Below are positions 17,473-27,071 of a stretch of DNA of 64,000 bases, in pieces. The notes under the pieces are model-generated. The model saw only the letters and a list, made by a program, of their open reading frames with translations. It ran no database searches and was not told the origin of the DNA. A program made the translations under genes and the position numbers. Numbering within the stretch: the first letter of the stretch is position 1; each line of letters starts with the position of its first letter. Source of the stretch: Acinetobacter amyesii (GTDB lineage Bacteria > Pseudomonadota > Gammaproteobacteria > Pseudomonadales > Moraxellaceae). Location: the NCBI RefSeq assembly GCF_002018365.1, contig NZ_MVKX01000001.1:1-64000 (forward strand), read 5' to 3'.

Positions 17473-18660
17473 TTAGATAAGATCTAAACCGCGTGAAAGA
17501 TCGCGAATAATATCATTAATATCTTCTAAACCAACAGATACACGAATTAAACCTTCGCTAATCCCTGCTGCTTTTTTCGCTTCTGCTGACATTCTGCCAT
17601 GAGAAGTCGTTGCAGGATGGGTAATTGTTGATTTTACATCACCCAAATTACTTGTAATAGAAAGGAACTTAGTATTATCAATCACTGTCCAAGCGCCTTC
17701 ACGTTCGCCTTTCGCAACAAACGATACAACACCACCAAAGCCTTTTTGTTGCTTTTTCGCCAACTCATGACCTTCATGATTTGGAAGTCCAGCGTAGTAC
17801 ACTTTCTCAACTTTCGGGTGCGCATCTAACCATTCAGCTAAAGTTTGAGCACTTGCACAGTGTGCTTTCATACGTAAGCTTAAAGTTTCTAGACCTTTCA
17901 GGAAGATCCATGCATTGAATGGGCTCATCGAGTTACCCAGTGTACGAATAACACCTGTGATCTCTTCCATCAATTTTGCAGTACCTACAACAGCACCACC
18001 GAGCGCACGACCTTGACCATCAATATATTTTGTTGATGAATAGATCACGAGGTCTGCACCAAATTTAATCGGTTGCTGTAACACCGGTGTACAGAAAGTA
18101 TTATCGACTGCAAACAATGCCCCATGCGCATGTGCAATATCGGCAATGGCTTGTAAATCACCCACTTGAGCTAATGGGTTTGACGGTGTTTCAATAAACA
18201 AAAGGCGTGTCGTTGGACGAATCGCTTGTTTCCAAGCATTTAAATCTTCCAAATCAACAAAAGTAACGTCAACGCCAAATTTGATGACATATTTTTCAAA
18301 TAGAGAAATGATCGAACCAAAGACAGCACGTGAACACACCACATGATCGCCAGCTTTCAAATATGCCAAAGTGATCGCGTGTACACCCGCCATACCTGAA
18401 CTAGTCGCAACTGCGGCTTCAGCGCCATCCAAGACAGCTAAACGTTTTTCGAACGCTTGTACAGTTGGATTGGTATAACGTGAATAGGTATTGCCTTCAA
18501 TTTGACCTGAAAATTTTGCTGCGGCATCTGCTGCACTTTCACAAACAAATGATGAAGTCAGGAAAATTGGCTCGCTATGTTCACCCTCAAAAGTACGAGT
18601 ATGACCTGTACGAATCGCTAAAGTCTCTAATTGGTATTCGATGTCGTCTTGTTGGCTCAT
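17473..18660 (-). CDS. metZ: O-succinylhomoserine sulfhydrylase
   Basis: A 395-residue PLP enzyme of the Cys/Met metabolism family that makes homocysteine from O-succinylhomoserine and sulfide. The PLP lysine is K211 in SSTKYIDGQGR. The IDGQGR-LGG stretch and the overall layout fit MetZ better than MetB or MetY. It ends 32 bases before ybaB on the same strand. A near-perfect direct repeat lies just upstream of the start. Confidence 0.93.
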   Translation of the reverse strand: MSQQDDIEYQLETLAIRTGHTRTFEGEHSEPIFLTSSFVCESAADAAAKFSGQIEGNTYSRYTNPTVQAFEKRLAVLDGAEAAVATSSGMAGVHAITLAYLKAGDHVVCSRAVFGSIISLFEKYVIKFGVDVTFVDLEDLNAWKQAIRPTTRLLFIETPSNPLAQVGDLQAIADIAHAHGALFAVDNTFCTPVLQQPIKFGADLVIYSSTKYIDGQGRALGGAVVGTAKLMEEITGVIRTLGNSMSPFNAWIFLKGLETLSLRMKAHCASAQTLAEWLDAHPKVEKVYYAGLPNHEGHELAKKQQKGFGGVVSFVAKGEREGAWTVIDNTKFLSITSNLGDVKSTITHPATTSHGRMSAEAKKAAGISEGLIRVSVGLEDINDIIRDLSRGLDLI

Positions 18661-18677
18661 CTGTATTACTCAGTCGC

Positions 18678-18704
18678 GAAGAACTGCCTTTGTGAAGAAT
18701 TGCC
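18678..18704 (-). repeat. Direct repeat in the metZ 5' region
   Basis: On the plus strand GAAGAACTGCC (18678-18688) recurs as GAAGAATTGCC (18694-18704), a 16-base period with one mismatch. It lies 18-44 bases before the metZ start. It could be a regulator site or chance. Confidence 0.4.
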
Positions 18705-18793
18705 AATATTTTGAGCGTCTAAGCTATTTAAGGTCAAGGTAAAATACGAAATTATCGCTTAGACTTCGACCAATCCTACAAGGACTTAGGCAA

Positions 18794-19897
18794 TTGACAG
18801 TTATGCATCCTTTCAAACAGAAATTTCTAGCGCAGCAAAAGAAAATTAAACACTTGTCTACACGTGTGTTTAATGCAAAATCGCTGGTCCTTTCTCAATC
18901 AACACCCTATGAAGTAATTACTGAATATAAACATGCAAAAGTTCGGTATTACGCTTCGCCTGATCGTAAATACAAAGAACCCTTAGTGTTTGTTGCACCA
19001 CTGGCCATCAATATGGCGATTTATGATTTGTATCCATATCGCTCATTGGTGAAACATTTTCAACACAGTGGATTTGATGTCTATTTGTTGGAATGGGGAA
19101 AATTAAACTATCAAGATCGATTCTTAAATTTTCTATCGTTTATTGATGATGTGATTCCACATTGTATTGATCAAATTTGTGAGCATGCAGATAGTCGATA
19201 CATCTCGCTACACGGTTGGAGTATGGCTGGAGTCTTTGTCACGCTGTATACCGCATTACATCAACCTGAACACGTTAAAAATCTCATGGTGATGGGCGCG
19301 CCGATTGATAGCTATGCCTCAGGTCGTATCGGAAAGTTATTTCAAAAAACCAATCGCTTGCTTTCACGTAGTAAGAATTTACAAGATACGGTCTACACCG
19401 GGAAAATTCCTAAACATTTTATCCATACACCCGGTGTGCTCAATGCGATTGGATTTAAAATCGTCGATCCACTGGGTTGGTTCAAAAGCCAAAAACAATT
19501 TCTATCTAACTTAGATAATCTGCATGACCTATATGAACATGCAACCATGGGCGATTTTCTCAATCACATGATTGACTATCCGGGTGGCATTAACCAAGAC
19601 ATGGTGTTCAATGTTTGGCTACAAAATCCGCTTAAAAACGGCATTATTCAATTGAAAGATAAAGTTATTCAATTAAAAAATATCCACTGTTCATTGTTGA
19701 TTGGCGCGGGTTCTACCGATCAAATCGTTACGGCAGATGCAGCAAGTCCTTTAGGCGAATTGACAAGTAGCCAAGATGTCACGTTTACTCTCATTCCCGG
19801 TGGTCACCTCGGCCTGATGTCGAGTCAAAAAAGTGCCAATCAATTTTGGCCAACTTTGACCCAGTGGCTTACACAAAGATCCAGTTTATTGAAATAA
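18794..19897 (+). CDS. PhaC-like alpha/beta hydrolase
   Basis: A 367-residue protein of the class III polyhydroxyalkanoate synthase-like hydrolase group. The nucleophile motif is GWSMAG with Ser143, whereas true PHA synthases carry Cys in GxCxG, so a lipase/esterase or depolymerase-like role is as likely as a synthase. VFVAPLAINMAIYDLYP and the late GAGSTDQIV (Asp) and GGHLGL (His) complete the triad. The start may be TTG 18794 (AAGGA upstream) or ATG 18803. It is followed 17 bases later by a dehydrogenase. Confidence 0.8.
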   Translation: MTVMHPFKQKFLAQQKKIKHLSTRVFNAKSLVLSQSTPYEVITEYKHAKVRYYASPDRKYKEPLVFVAPLAINMAIYDLYPYRSLVKHFQHSGFDVYLLEWGKLNYQDRFLNFLSFIDDVIPHCIDQICEHADSRYISLHGWSMAGVFVTLYTALHQPEHVKNLMVMGAPIDSYASGRIGKLFQKTNRLLSRSKNLQDTVYTGKIPKHFIHTPGVLNAIGFKIVDPLGWFKSQKQFLSNLDNLHDLYEHATMGDFLNHMIDYPGGINQDMVFNVWLQNPLKNGIIQLKDKVIQLKNIHCSLLIGAGSTDQIVTADAASPLGELTSSQDVTFTLIPGGHLGLMSSQKSANQFWPTLTQWLTQRSSLLK

Positions 19898-19914
19898 AAA
19901 TTTAGAGGGTAAAG

Positions 19915-20787
19915 ATGATTCAGTCAGTTGCATTTATCGGATTGGGCGCAATGGGTTACCGTATGGCAGCGCACCTACCAAAACAGTTCGACACGGTTTA
20001 TGTCTGGAATCGAAACTTTACCAAGGCAGAACAACATGCTGCTGAATTTGGTACGCAAGCGGTTGCTTTAGAGCAAGCAGTACAAGCGGACATTATTTTT
20101 TCCTGCCTACCCATCAGCCAAGATGTTGAAAATTTAATTGCGAGTGTAACGCTGAAATCAGGCTCGATTTGGGTCGACTGTACCAGCGGTGTACCAGAAT
20201 CTGCAAAAAAACTCGCTGCTGCCTTAAAGCAACAAAATGTTGCATTCTTAGATGCCCCTGTAAGTGGACAAACCATTGGCGCTGAAACTGGAACATTAAC
20301 CGTCATGATAGGTGGTGACGCAGTAGCCTTTGAACGTGCATTACCTGCGATCCAAACATTTGGCAAACTGATTAAACATGTGGGTGAACCGGGTGCGGGT
20401 TTTGCCGTTAAAGCTGTAAACAACATGTTAATGGCTGTAAATCTTTGTGCAGTTGCTGAAGGATTCACCACCTTAAAAGCGCATGGCGTGGACTTACATG
20501 AGGCACTCGATTGTATTAATGCGTCGAGCGGTAAAAGCAATGTGACCGAAACGGTTTTACCGCAGCGCGTACTGAATCGTAGCTTCCCATTAACCTTTGC
20601 ACTTCCATTACTTGCAAAAGATACGGGAATTGCTGTTGATCTGGTACGACAAGCAAAACTTTCAGCACCGGTGCTCTCTTTGACGCAAAATTTAATCCAA
20701 GCAGCAAGCGATCAAGCTGAAGAAAACAGTGATTTTTCAAGCGCTATGATTATGTATGAAAAATGGAGTAAAATTACAATTGAGTAA
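19915..20787 (+). CDS. NAD(P)-dependent 3-hydroxyacid dehydrogenase family protein
   Basis: A 290-residue enzyme of the 3-hydroxyisobutyrate dehydrogenase / beta-hydroxyacid dehydrogenase family. It has a Rossmann GLGAMGYRMA at 9-18, the substrate motif DAPVSGQTIGAETGTLTVM and the catalytic lysine in GAGFAVKAVNNMLM. The family reduces or oxidises small 3-hydroxy acids; the substrate is not clear from sequence. GAGGG is 6 bases from the ATG. It is probably co-transcribed with the PhaC-like hydrolase. Confidence 0.9.
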   Translation: MIQSVAFIGLGAMGYRMAAHLPKQFDTVYVWNRNFTKAEQHAAEFGTQAVALEQAVQADIIFSCLPISQDVENLIASVTLKSGSIWVDCTSGVPESAKKLAAALKQQNVAFLDAPVSGQTIGAETGTLTVMIGGDAVAFERALPAIQTFGKLIKHVGEPGAGFAVKAVNNMLMAVNLCAVAEGFTTLKAHGVDLHEALDCINASSGKSNVTETVLPQRVLNRSFPLTFALPLLAKDTGIAVDLVRQAKLSAPVLSLTQNLIQAASDQAEENSDFSSAMIMYEKWSKITIE

Positions 20788-20875
20788 TAACTCGCCATTG
20801 AATAACGATAAATAACCATCATATTGTACTCTAGTGTCATAACACACATTGTTACAAATGACAGAGGAAACTCGC

Positions 20876-21145
20876 ATGAACAAATTTACCCTCGCAACTT
20901 TGCTAGGTGCTGTAACTTTAATCGGGGCTTCTACTGCTGTTTTAGCATCTGAGCAAGAATGCCAAAAGTTGAAAAATGACCATGACGTGATTTATGCATC
21001 GAAAGGTTTCTGCTTTAAAGATCCTGACGCTAAAGCGAAGTTTGGCAATGACAATTGCTACACAACTAAGCCTAAATTTTCAGAAAAAGAGCAACAACGA
21101 CTTGACGCGATCAAAGATCGTCAGAAAGAATTGAACTGTAAATAA
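20876..21145 (+). CDS. Small secreted protein with YARHG-like domain
   Basis: An 89-residue exported protein. A Sec signal (residues 1-21, TLLGAVTLIGASTAVLA) precedes a ~65-residue mature part with EC..LKNDHDVIYASKGFCF...KFGNDNCYTT..KFSEKEQQRLDAIKDRQKELNC. This resembles the YARHG domain of envelope proteins, with four Cys likely in two disulfides. The ATG at 20876 is chosen because AGAGGAAA precedes it at normal distance. The function is unknown. Confidence 0.8.
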   Translation: MNKFTLATLLGAVTLIGASTAVLASEQECQKLKNDHDVIYASKGFCFKDPDAKAKFGNDNCYTTKPKFSEKEQQRLDAIKDRQKELNCK

Positions 21146-21176
21146 TTACGATTCAATTCGCTCAAGGAATTTAGCA

Positions 21177-21590
21177 ATGACTTATGATGATCAAAATATT
21201 TTTGCTCGGATTTTACGTGGAGAACTTCCTGCGTTTAAAGTCTATGAAGATGATCAAGTACTCGCTTTTATGGATGTCATGCCACAGGCCGAAGGTCATA
21301 CGCTCGTAATTCCTAAAACCCCTGCTATTACGCTGCTTGATTTAGATCCAGAAGCGGCTGCTTATACCATTCAGGTTGCTCAAAAAGTTGCGAAAGCAAT
21401 GGAAAAAGCCTTAGACGTGAAAGGTATCGTATTGATGCAGTTGTCTGGCGCTGCTGCGGGTCAAACTGTTCCGCATGTGCATTTCCACCTGATTCCGACT
21501 TCAGTGCATGAATTAGGTAAACATGCCGCACAAATGGGCGATATGGAAAAAATTAAAGCCATTGGCGAAAAAATCAAAGCAGCACTTTAA
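21177..21590 (+). CDS. HIT family nucleotide hydrolase
   Basis: A 137-residue histidine triad protein of the HinT/HIT group, hydrolysing nucleoside phosphoramidate- or dinucleoside polyphosphate-like substrates. It has the FARILRGELPAFKVYEDD start, EGHTLVIPK, and the triad PHVHFHLIP (H100, H102, H104). Spacing and an AAGGA element support the start. It lies 31 bases after the YARHG-like gene and ends at a clear terminator. Confidence 0.94.
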   Translation: MTYDDQNIFARILRGELPAFKVYEDDQVLAFMDVMPQAEGHTLVIPKTPAITLLDLDPEAAAYTIQVAQKVAKAMEKALDVKGIVLMQLSGAAAGQTVPHVHFHLIPTSVHELGKHAAQMGDMEKIKAIGEKIKAAL

Positions 21591-21899
21591 GTTCAATTGA
21601 GTTTAAAGTGATGATCAATGGAGCTTCGGCTCCATTTTTTATGTCTCGAATATTATCCCAAGAACTTTTAGCTGCAAAATTTACTGTTCAATACAACTCT
21701 AAGTATTTAATAAATATTCATTTTTATAAGTATAAAAGCAATTTAAACCAAAATCACCTTTCACCGTTTTGAAATATTTCCTTAATAGAACTGTCTTATT
21801 TGTAATGAATACTTAGCGCCATTAGATAGCGAAATTACTTCTAGCCAAGCTACTGATAAAACATATTGATATGACTGGAAAAGTCTTCTGGAGCTTCAA
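21591..21899. other. Intergenic region with HIT terminator and porin promoter region
   Basis: These 309 bases hold the HIT-gene terminator (21617-21640) and then AT-rich DNA before the porin. No open frame, repeat or clear -35/-10 pair stands out. The long 5' region before the porin could carry sRNA pairing sites, as porin leaders often do. Confidence 0.5.
21617..21640 (+). terminator. Rho-independent terminator of the HIT gene
   Basis: AATGGAGC, loop TTCG, GCTCCATT and a T run: an ideal UUCG-loop terminator. Confidence 0.92.
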
Positions 21900-22979
21900 A
21901 TGAAAAAAACTCTATGTGCATTAGCAATCGGGGCAACAATTCTTACACCAATGATGGCATCTGCTGCAGATGTAAAAATTTATGGCCGTGCACATGTCTC
22001 TCTTGACTATCTAGATGATGGTAAAGATTACAACGAAGTTGGTCTTTCTTCTAACGCTTCACGCTTAGGCTTCAAAGTAGATCAAAAAATTAATGATGAC
22101 CTCAACGTATTCGCTCAAATTGAGCAAGAAGTAAACTTTGCAAGTGGTAGCCAAGACAGCAAAGGTGTAGATTTTTCAACACGTGACACATTCGTGGGTT
22201 TAAAAAGTTCAACTTATGGTCAAGCACGTGTAGGTCGTTTTGACAGCCCATTTAAAGTCGCACGTAGCCCTGTGAACTTCTTCGGTGACATGGTTGGTGA
22301 CGTTCGTAACGTAACACGTGTCGGCAACTTAAAATTTGATGAACGTAATGAAAACACCATTGAATATAAATCGCCAAAATTTGGCGGTGGTTTCAATGTA
22401 TTAGCTGCAATGTCGATGCATTCAGGTACACAAATTGACCGTGAAGCAGATGGTGAAGGCAAAGATGATAACAAAGCCTATGATCTTGCTCTAACTTATA
22501 AAGAAGGTCCTATTGATTTTGCAGCAGCCTACGAAAAGTATGATGAAAATGCAGCAAACGCAGCTGGTGGTGCAAGTCGTGATGCATTCCGTATTGCTGG
22601 TGCATATAAGTTAACTGAAGAATTTAACTTGGGTGCGTTATACCAAATTGCGAAACACGACAACGATACCGCGAACCCAGATGCTCAAGTTTTTGGTGTT
22701 GCTGGCGAATATAAAGTAACCCCTAAAACCTCAGTACGCGGTGAATACTTCTACCGTGACGTAGATGCTGATGATGCCAATGCAAGCTTGATCGGTGTGG
22801 GTGTAGAACATAAGTTGGATAGCACTTTACGCGTATACGGCAACCTAGCAACTGTGCTTAACGACAAAAACTCTAAACTCAACCCTTGGAAAGAAGGTCG
22901 TAGCTTCGGTAACGGTATCTCAGGGATCGGTGATGAAAATGCGACTGCACTTTCTCTTGGTCTGCGTTACGACTTCTAA
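21900..22979 (+). CDS. Outer membrane porin (Gram-negative porin family)
   Basis: A 359-residue beta-barrel porin of the general porin family. The signal peptide is residues 1-22 (ending MMASAAD). The mature start DVKIYGRAHVSLDYLDDG is typical, and the chain ends in LGLRYDF with the C-terminal Phe needed for BAM recognition. The constriction-loop-like NFFGDMVGD and acidic repeats are visible. GGAG lies 6 bases before the ATG. Substrate preference cannot be read from sequence. It is a single gene with its own terminator. Confidence 0.92.
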   Translation: MKKTLCALAIGATILTPMMASAADVKIYGRAHVSLDYLDDGKDYNEVGLSSNASRLGFKVDQKINDDLNVFAQIEQEVNFASGSQDSKGVDFSTRDTFVGLKSSTYGQARVGRFDSPFKVARSPVNFFGDMVGDVRNVTRVGNLKFDERNENTIEYKSPKFGGGFNVLAAMSMHSGTQIDREADGEGKDDNKAYDLALTYKEGPIDFAAAYEKYDENAANAAGGASRDAFRIAGAYKLTEEFNLGALYQIAKHDNDTANPDAQVFGVAGEYKVTPKTSVRGEYFYRDVDADDANASLIGVGVEHKLDSTLRVYGNLATVLNDKNSKLNPWKEGRSFGNGISGIGDENATALSLGLRYDF

Positions 22980-22997
22980 GCTGCAATATCTCCCCCC

Positions 22998-23027
22998 AAA
23001 AGACATACTCCGGTATGTCTTTTTTTT
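22998..23027 (+). terminator. Rho-independent terminator of the porin gene
   Basis: AAAAGACATAC, loop TCCG, GTATGTCTTTT with a long T run. Confidence 0.93.
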
Positions 23028-23503
23028 ATTCAAAGGCAATGTCTCAGAACCGAAATAAGCTAAGTGCATCATTTATCAGTGGTTTATAAAAACATTTAAA
23101 AACTTAGATACGCCTATTCAATATCATCCATATAACGATCGTTTAATAGCACCACATCAATAACACATTTGTTTAGATAAACTTAAATATAAAAAATACA
23201 AATTTTATTCATTCAATAAAGATTCTCATTATTAACAATGTAACTTTTAGTAAATATAGTAAATTAGTCAGAATTTAAAATATAAATATAAGCGTTTTAG
23301 TCGGATTTAAAATATTAAAACACAAGTGTTTTAGTCAGGTATTTAAAATAAAAAAATTAGTTTATTTTTTAACTATTAAATATCATAAGCTATTGTATTT
23401 AAAATACTTAATAATATATTTTTATTTTAACTGTTCAACCTATTTGCTTTTTGTATATATTTGTTAATAATATAGTACAAGTTTAAAGAATAGGCTTATC
23501 TCC
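23028..23503. other. AT-rich region upstream of the cyd operon
   Basis: This is ~475 bases of very AT-rich DNA with no gene. Its right half carries three diverged ~33-base repeats (see 23264-23350) and presumably the cyd promoter. It may act as a regulated, possibly bent, control region for oxygen-dependent expression; no clear FNR palindrome (TTGAT-N4-ATCAA) was seen. Confidence 0.55.
23264..23350. repeat. Three diverged ~33-bp tandem repeats before cydP
   Basis: TTAGTC(A/G)G followed by ATTTAAAATA occurs at 23264, 23297 and 23331, with spacings of 33 and 34 bases (about three helical turns). The flanks AAGCGTTT and AAGTGTTT before copies 2 and 3 also match. This regular phasing suggests a repeated regulator site ahead of the cyd operon. 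Confidence 0.55.
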
Positions 23504-23695
23504 ATGAGCTTAAAATTCAAAGATTTAAATCGTCGTGTGGTCAGAGAAATAACCGCAATACTAATAATTAAAGTGATTATTTTAATGATCATTAAGAACA
23601 TCTGGTTCGACGCCCCTACTATCCCTAAAAACTTTGACAATCAAGTTGCCGAGCATATTGCTGGCAGTCCTTCCCAAATCAAGGAGACACGTTGA
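23504..23695 (+). CDS. cydP: CydP-like small subunit of cytochrome bd oxidase
   Basis: A 63-residue protein with a basic N terminus (LNRRVVREI) and one membrane helix (residues 16-33, [19 protein letters not shown]), then a short periplasmic tail. The position and layout match CydP, a putative accessory subunit encoded directly before cydA in several gammaproteobacteria. Its stop codon overlaps the cydA start (TGATG), so translation is coupled. The Shine-Dalgarno is weak. Confidence 0.8.
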   Translation: MSLKFKDLNRRVVREITAILIIKVIILMIIKNIWFDAPTIPKNFDNQVAEHIAGSPSQIKETR

Positions 23696-25281
23696 TGATT
23701 TCTGAAAGCGTGGTCGATCTTTCGCGGTTCCAATTTGCAATGACCGCGATGTATCACTTTATTTTTGTTCCACTGACTTTAGGTCTGGCTTTTATTCTTG
23801 CCATCATGGAAACCACCTATGTGATTTCTGGCAAAGAAATTTATAAAGACATGACTAAATTCTGGGGAAAACTCTTCGGTATTAACTTCGCATTAGGTGT
23901 TACGACTGGTTTGACCATGGAGTTTCAGTTCGGTACTAACTGGGCGTATTACTCACACTATGTTGGTGATATTTTCGGTGCACCATTAGCCATTGAAGGT
24001 CTGATGGCATTCTTCCTTGAATCAACATTTATTGGTTTATTCTTCTTCGGCTGGGATCGCCTATCTAAAGTTCAGCATTTGGCTGTCACTTGGTTAGTTG
24101 CACTTGGCTCGAACATGTCTGCACTATGGATTTTAGTGGCCAATGGTTGGATGCAAAACCCTGTCGGTTCCGCGTTTAACTATGAAACCATGCGTATGGA
24201 AATGGTGGACTTCGGTGCATTGATTTTCAACCCTGTGGCTCAGGTTAAATTCGTACATACCGTATCTGCAGGTTATGTGACTGGTGCTATTTTCGTACTG
24301 GCAATTTCAAGTTACTACTTATTGAAAAAGCGTGACTTGCCATTTGCTCGTCGTTCATTCGCTATCGCTGCTATCTTTGGTTTGGCGTCTACACTTTCAG
24401 TGATCTTACTAGGTGATGAATCTGGTTATGAAATTGGTGACGTACAAAAAACTAAACTTGCTGCAATTGAAGCTGAATGGGACACTCACCCAGCTCCAGC
24501 GCCATTTACTTTGTTTGGTATTCCAAATAAAGAAACCATGTCTACTGACTACGCGATCAAAATTCCTTATGTCATGGGGATTATCGCAACACGTTCAACT
24601 GACAAAGAAGTAACAGGTATTAAAGACCTGATCGTACAACACGAAGCGCGTATTCGTAACGGTATGGTGGCTTACTCACAGTTAGAACAACTTCGTGCAG
24701 GCGACACTTCTCCTGAACTTAAAGCAGCATTTGCTGAGTCTCAAAAAGACTTGGGCTATGGTTTGCTTCTGAAAAAATACACAGACAAAGTGGTCGATGC
24801 TTCTGATGAACAAATCAAAGCTGCTGCAAAAGACACTATTCCACATGTTCCAAGCTTGTTCTGGGCATTCCGTGCAATGGTTGCTTCTGGTTTCTTAATG
24901 CTCCTTCTGTTCGTACTGGCTACCTTTGCTGTCGGTAAACGTAATGCAGAAAACAAACCTTGGTTATTAAAGTTTGCTTTGTTTGCTCTACCATTACCTT
25001 GGATTGCTGCACAAACAGGTTGGTATGTTGCTGAAGTTGGTCGTCAACCTTGGACTATCGGTGAAGTTCTACCTACACATCTTTCAGCTTCTAGCTTAAG
25101 TACAGGTGATGTATGGGGTTCTATCCTTGCATTGGCAGCGTTCTACACTGTACTGCTGATCATTGAAATGTACTTAATGATTAAATTCTCACGCCTTGGC
25201 CCAAGTTCTCTACATACTGGTAAATACCACTTCGAGAAACTTGAAGCTGCAAAAAAGGCAAATGAGGAGGCTCAAGCATGA
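23695..25281 (+). CDS. cydA: Cytochrome bd ubiquinol oxidase subunit I
   Basis: CydA oxidises ubiquinol and carries hemes b558, b595 and d in the inner membrane. The 528-residue protein starts [20 protein letters not shown], with the heme ligand His near 21. It has the long E. coli-type Q-loop ([23 protein letters not shown]... ATRSTDKEV), so it is a bd-I type enzyme rather than a short-loop CIO. AAGGAG precedes the start. High-affinity oxygen use and resistance to nitric oxide or cyanide are known for the family. Confidence 0.97.
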   Translation: MISESVVDLSRFQFAMTAMYHFIFVPLTLGLAFILAIMETTYVISGKEIYKDMTKFWGKLFGINFALGVTTGLTMEFQFGTNWAYYSHYVGDIFGAPLAIEGLMAFFLESTFIGLFFFGWDRLSKVQHLAVTWLVALGSNMSALWILVANGWMQNPVGSAFNYETMRMEMVDFGALIFNPVAQVKFVHTVSAGYVTGAIFVLAISSYYLLKKRDLPFARRSFAIAAIFGLASTLSVILLGDESGYEIGDVQKTKLAAIEAEWDTHPAPAPFTLFGIPNKETMSTDYAIKIPYVMGIIATRSTDKEVTGIKDLIVQHEARIRNGMVAYSQLEQLRAGDTSPELKAAFAESQKDLGYGLLLKKYTDKVVDASDEQIKAAAKDTIPHVPSLFWAFRAMVASGFLMLLLFVLATFAVGKRNAENKPWLLKFALFALPLPWIAAQTGWYVAEVGRQPWTIGEVLPTHLSASSLSTGDVWGSILALAAFYTVLLIIEMYLMIKFSRLGPSSLHTGKYHFEKLEAAKKANEEAQA

Positions 25282-26423
25282 TCGAATATGAATTACTCAA
25301 AATCATTTGGTGGGTATTAGTCGGTGTCCTACTGATCGGCTTCGCCCTCACCGATGGCTTCGATATGGGCTCAATGGCGATCATGCCATTCGTAGGTAAA
25401 AAAGACGAAGAACGTCGTGCGGCAATCAATACGATTGCCCCACACTGGGACGGTAACCAAGTTTGGTTTATTACTGCCGGCGGTGCACTGTTTGCAGCGT
25501 GGCCAATGGTATATGCAACTGCATTCTCAGGCATGTACTGGGCACTGTTACTGGTACTCTTCGCCCTCTTCTTACGTCCAGTCGGTTTTGACTACCGTTC
25601 TAAACTTGAAAATACCAAGTGGCGTAATTCTTGGGATTGGGGTCTAGCAATTGGTGGTGCAGTTCCTGCCCTCGTATTTGGTGTTGCGTTTGGTAATATG
25701 TTCCTTGGTGTTCCATTCACTATGGACGAAACTGTTCGCTCGACTTATACAGGTAGCTTCTTTGCACTGCTTAACCCATTTGCTTTAGTTTGCGGTATTG
25801 TGAGTTTATCTATGCTTTGCGCACACGGTGGTGCATGGCTCATGCTTCGTACAGACGGCGACCTACGTGCACGCTCAGCAAAAGCGACTCAGCTTATGGG
25901 TATCGTATTCTTGGTTTGCTTCTTACTGGCAGGCGCATGGTTATACTTCGGTAATATCCAAGGCTACACATTAGCTCAACCGTTTGACACAAATGGCGTT
26001 GCTAACCCTTTGGCTAAAGAAGTGATCACCAATGCCAACCCAGGTTGGATGAACAACTACAGTACTTATCCGATTACTATGATTGCGCCAATCATGGCTA
26101 TTTTGGGTGCATTGATCATCATCCTTGCCGCAGGTAAAGGTAAAGCCGGTTTCAGCTTCCTTGGTTCAAGCTTGGCAGTCATTGGTGCAATCTTAACTGC
26201 TGGTTTTGCATTGTTCCCTTTCCTTATGCCATCGAGCATCAACCCAACTGTAAGTTTGACTATGTGGGATGCGGTATCAAGTAAAAATACCCTGACTGTG
26301 ATGACAGTTGCCGCGTGTATTTTTGTCCCAATTATCCTGTGCTACACAACTTGGTGTTACTACAAGATGTGGGGTGTAGTCACTAACAAACATATTGAAG
26401 AGAATTCACACAGCCTATACTAA
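25278..26423 (+). CDS. cydB: Cytochrome bd ubiquinol oxidase subunit II
   Basis: CydB is the second large subunit of the bd oxidase. The 381-residue polytopic membrane protein has the typical start [25 protein letters not shown] and the [22 protein letters not shown] block. It overlaps cydA by four bases (ATGA), and GAGGAGG within the cydA end provides the ribosome site, so the subunits are translationally coupled. Confidence 0.97.
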   Translation: MIEYELLKIIWWVLVGVLLIGFALTDGFDMGSMAIMPFVGKKDEERRAAINTIAPHWDGNQVWFITAGGALFAAWPMVYATAFSGMYWALLLVLFALFLRPVGFDYRSKLENTKWRNSWDWGLAIGGAVPALVFGVAFGNMFLGVPFTMDETVRSTYTGSFFALLNPFALVCGIVSLSMLCAHGGAWLMLRTDGDLRARSAKATQLMGIVFLVCFLLAGAWLYFGNIQGYTLAQPFDTNGVANPLAKEVITNANPGWMNNYSTYPITMIAPIMAILGALIIILAAGKGKAGFSFLGSSLAVIGAILTAGFALFPFLMPSSINPTVSLTMWDAVSSKNTLTVMTVAACIFVPIILCYTTWCYYKMWGVVTNKHIEENSHSLY

Positions 26424-26447
26424 GGCTGTGTCTAAGGAGAAAAGACG

Positions 26448-26549
26448 ATGTGGTATTTTGCTTGGATTCTCGGTATTTTGATGGCATGTTTTGCGGGTGT
26501 ACTTAGTGCGCTTTACATCGAACATCATCAAGATCTAGATGAGGAATAA
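26448..26549 (+). CDS. cydX: Cytochrome bd small subunit CydX
   Basis: A 33-residue single-helix protein beginning MWYFAWILGILMACFAG and ending in acidic residues (HHQDLDEE), the exact CydX/YbgT pattern. CydX stabilises the heme site of the CydAB oxidase. AAGGAG lies upstream of the ATG. It sits between cydB and ybgE as in enterobacteria. Confidence 0.93.
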   Translation: MWYFAWILGILMACFAGVLSALYIEHHQDLDEE

Positions 26550-26552
26550 CAA

Positions 26553-26855
26553 ATGACTGATGCTGCTGTAGAAAAATCACTTGTAGAAAAGAAGCCAAAT
26601 AAATTTGCAATGGTCATTTCCTGCCTGTTAGCTTTTCCTTTGGCAGCCGTGTTACTTGTACATCCTGCTGCCATGCTGGATGACAATGGTGGATATAGCC
26701 ATCGAGCGCTGATGTTCATCATGATAGGTATTTCAGGTGGTTTTGTGCATGGTGTGGGTTTTACGCCACACCATTGGTTCTGGAAATGGCTTTTTAGCCC
26801 CTTCCTCGCTTGGCCACTTATGCTGTGGGGCTACTACACATGGTTCCTACACTAA
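26553..26855 (+). CDS. ybgE: Cyd operon protein YbgE
   Basis: A 100-residue membrane protein of the YbgE family with three predicted helices. Family residues include the VHPAAM segment after helix 1, GISGGFVHGVGFTPHHWFWKWLFSP and the C-terminal WGYYTWFLH. It starts three bases after the cydX stop, with GAGGAAT within the end of cydX as ribosome site. The function is unknown; it is always linked to bd oxidase genes. Confidence 0.9.
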   Translation: MTDAAVEKSLVEKKPNKFAMVISCLLAFPLAAVLLVHPAAMLDDNGGYSHRALMFIMIGISGGFVHGVGFTPHHWFWKWLFSPFLAWPLMLWGYYTWFLH

Positions 26856-26865
26856 TTAATATCTA

Positions 26866-26896
26866 AATAAAGCCCTCACTTGAGGGCTTTATTTTT
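26866..26896 (+). terminator. Rho-independent terminator of the cyd operon
   Basis: AATAAAGCCCTCA and TGAGGGCTTTATT form a 13-bp stem with a 2-base loop, followed by TTT, 10 bases after ybgE. Confidence 0.92.
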
Positions 26897-27021
26897 GATT
26901 GAAACTACAAAACAGTTTCAAATCCCACAGATAAATAAAAAAATTCGATCCTAGTTGCACACTTCAGAGTTTGTATGAGCACCATTATGTTAAATAAAAT
27001 CGTATATCTGTTTTATGCTTT

Positions 27022-27050
27022 TATATATCTCATTTATAATCAGATATATA
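27022..27050 (+). promoter_or_regulatory. Dyad flanking a -10 box upstream of a membrane protein gene
   Basis: TATATATCT (27022-27030) and AGATATATA (27042-27050) are inverted arms. The 11-base loop contains TATAAT (27035-27040). A repressor bound to the arms would cover the promoter of the gene at 27072. The -35 is weak (TTTATG near 27012). AT-rich dyads also arise by chance. Confidence 0.4.
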
Positions 27051-27071
27051 TGAGAATTAAGAATTTCTTTA

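Noticed and set aside
18794-19897. Calling this gene a PHA synthase.
   Set aside because: The nucleophile is Ser in GWSMAG, not Cys, and no phaE/phaB/phasin genes are adjacent.
23198-23240. Fur-box-like GATTCTCATTATTAAC upstream of the cyd repeats.
   Set aside because: Too few matches to the 19-base Fur consensus in such AT-rich sequence.
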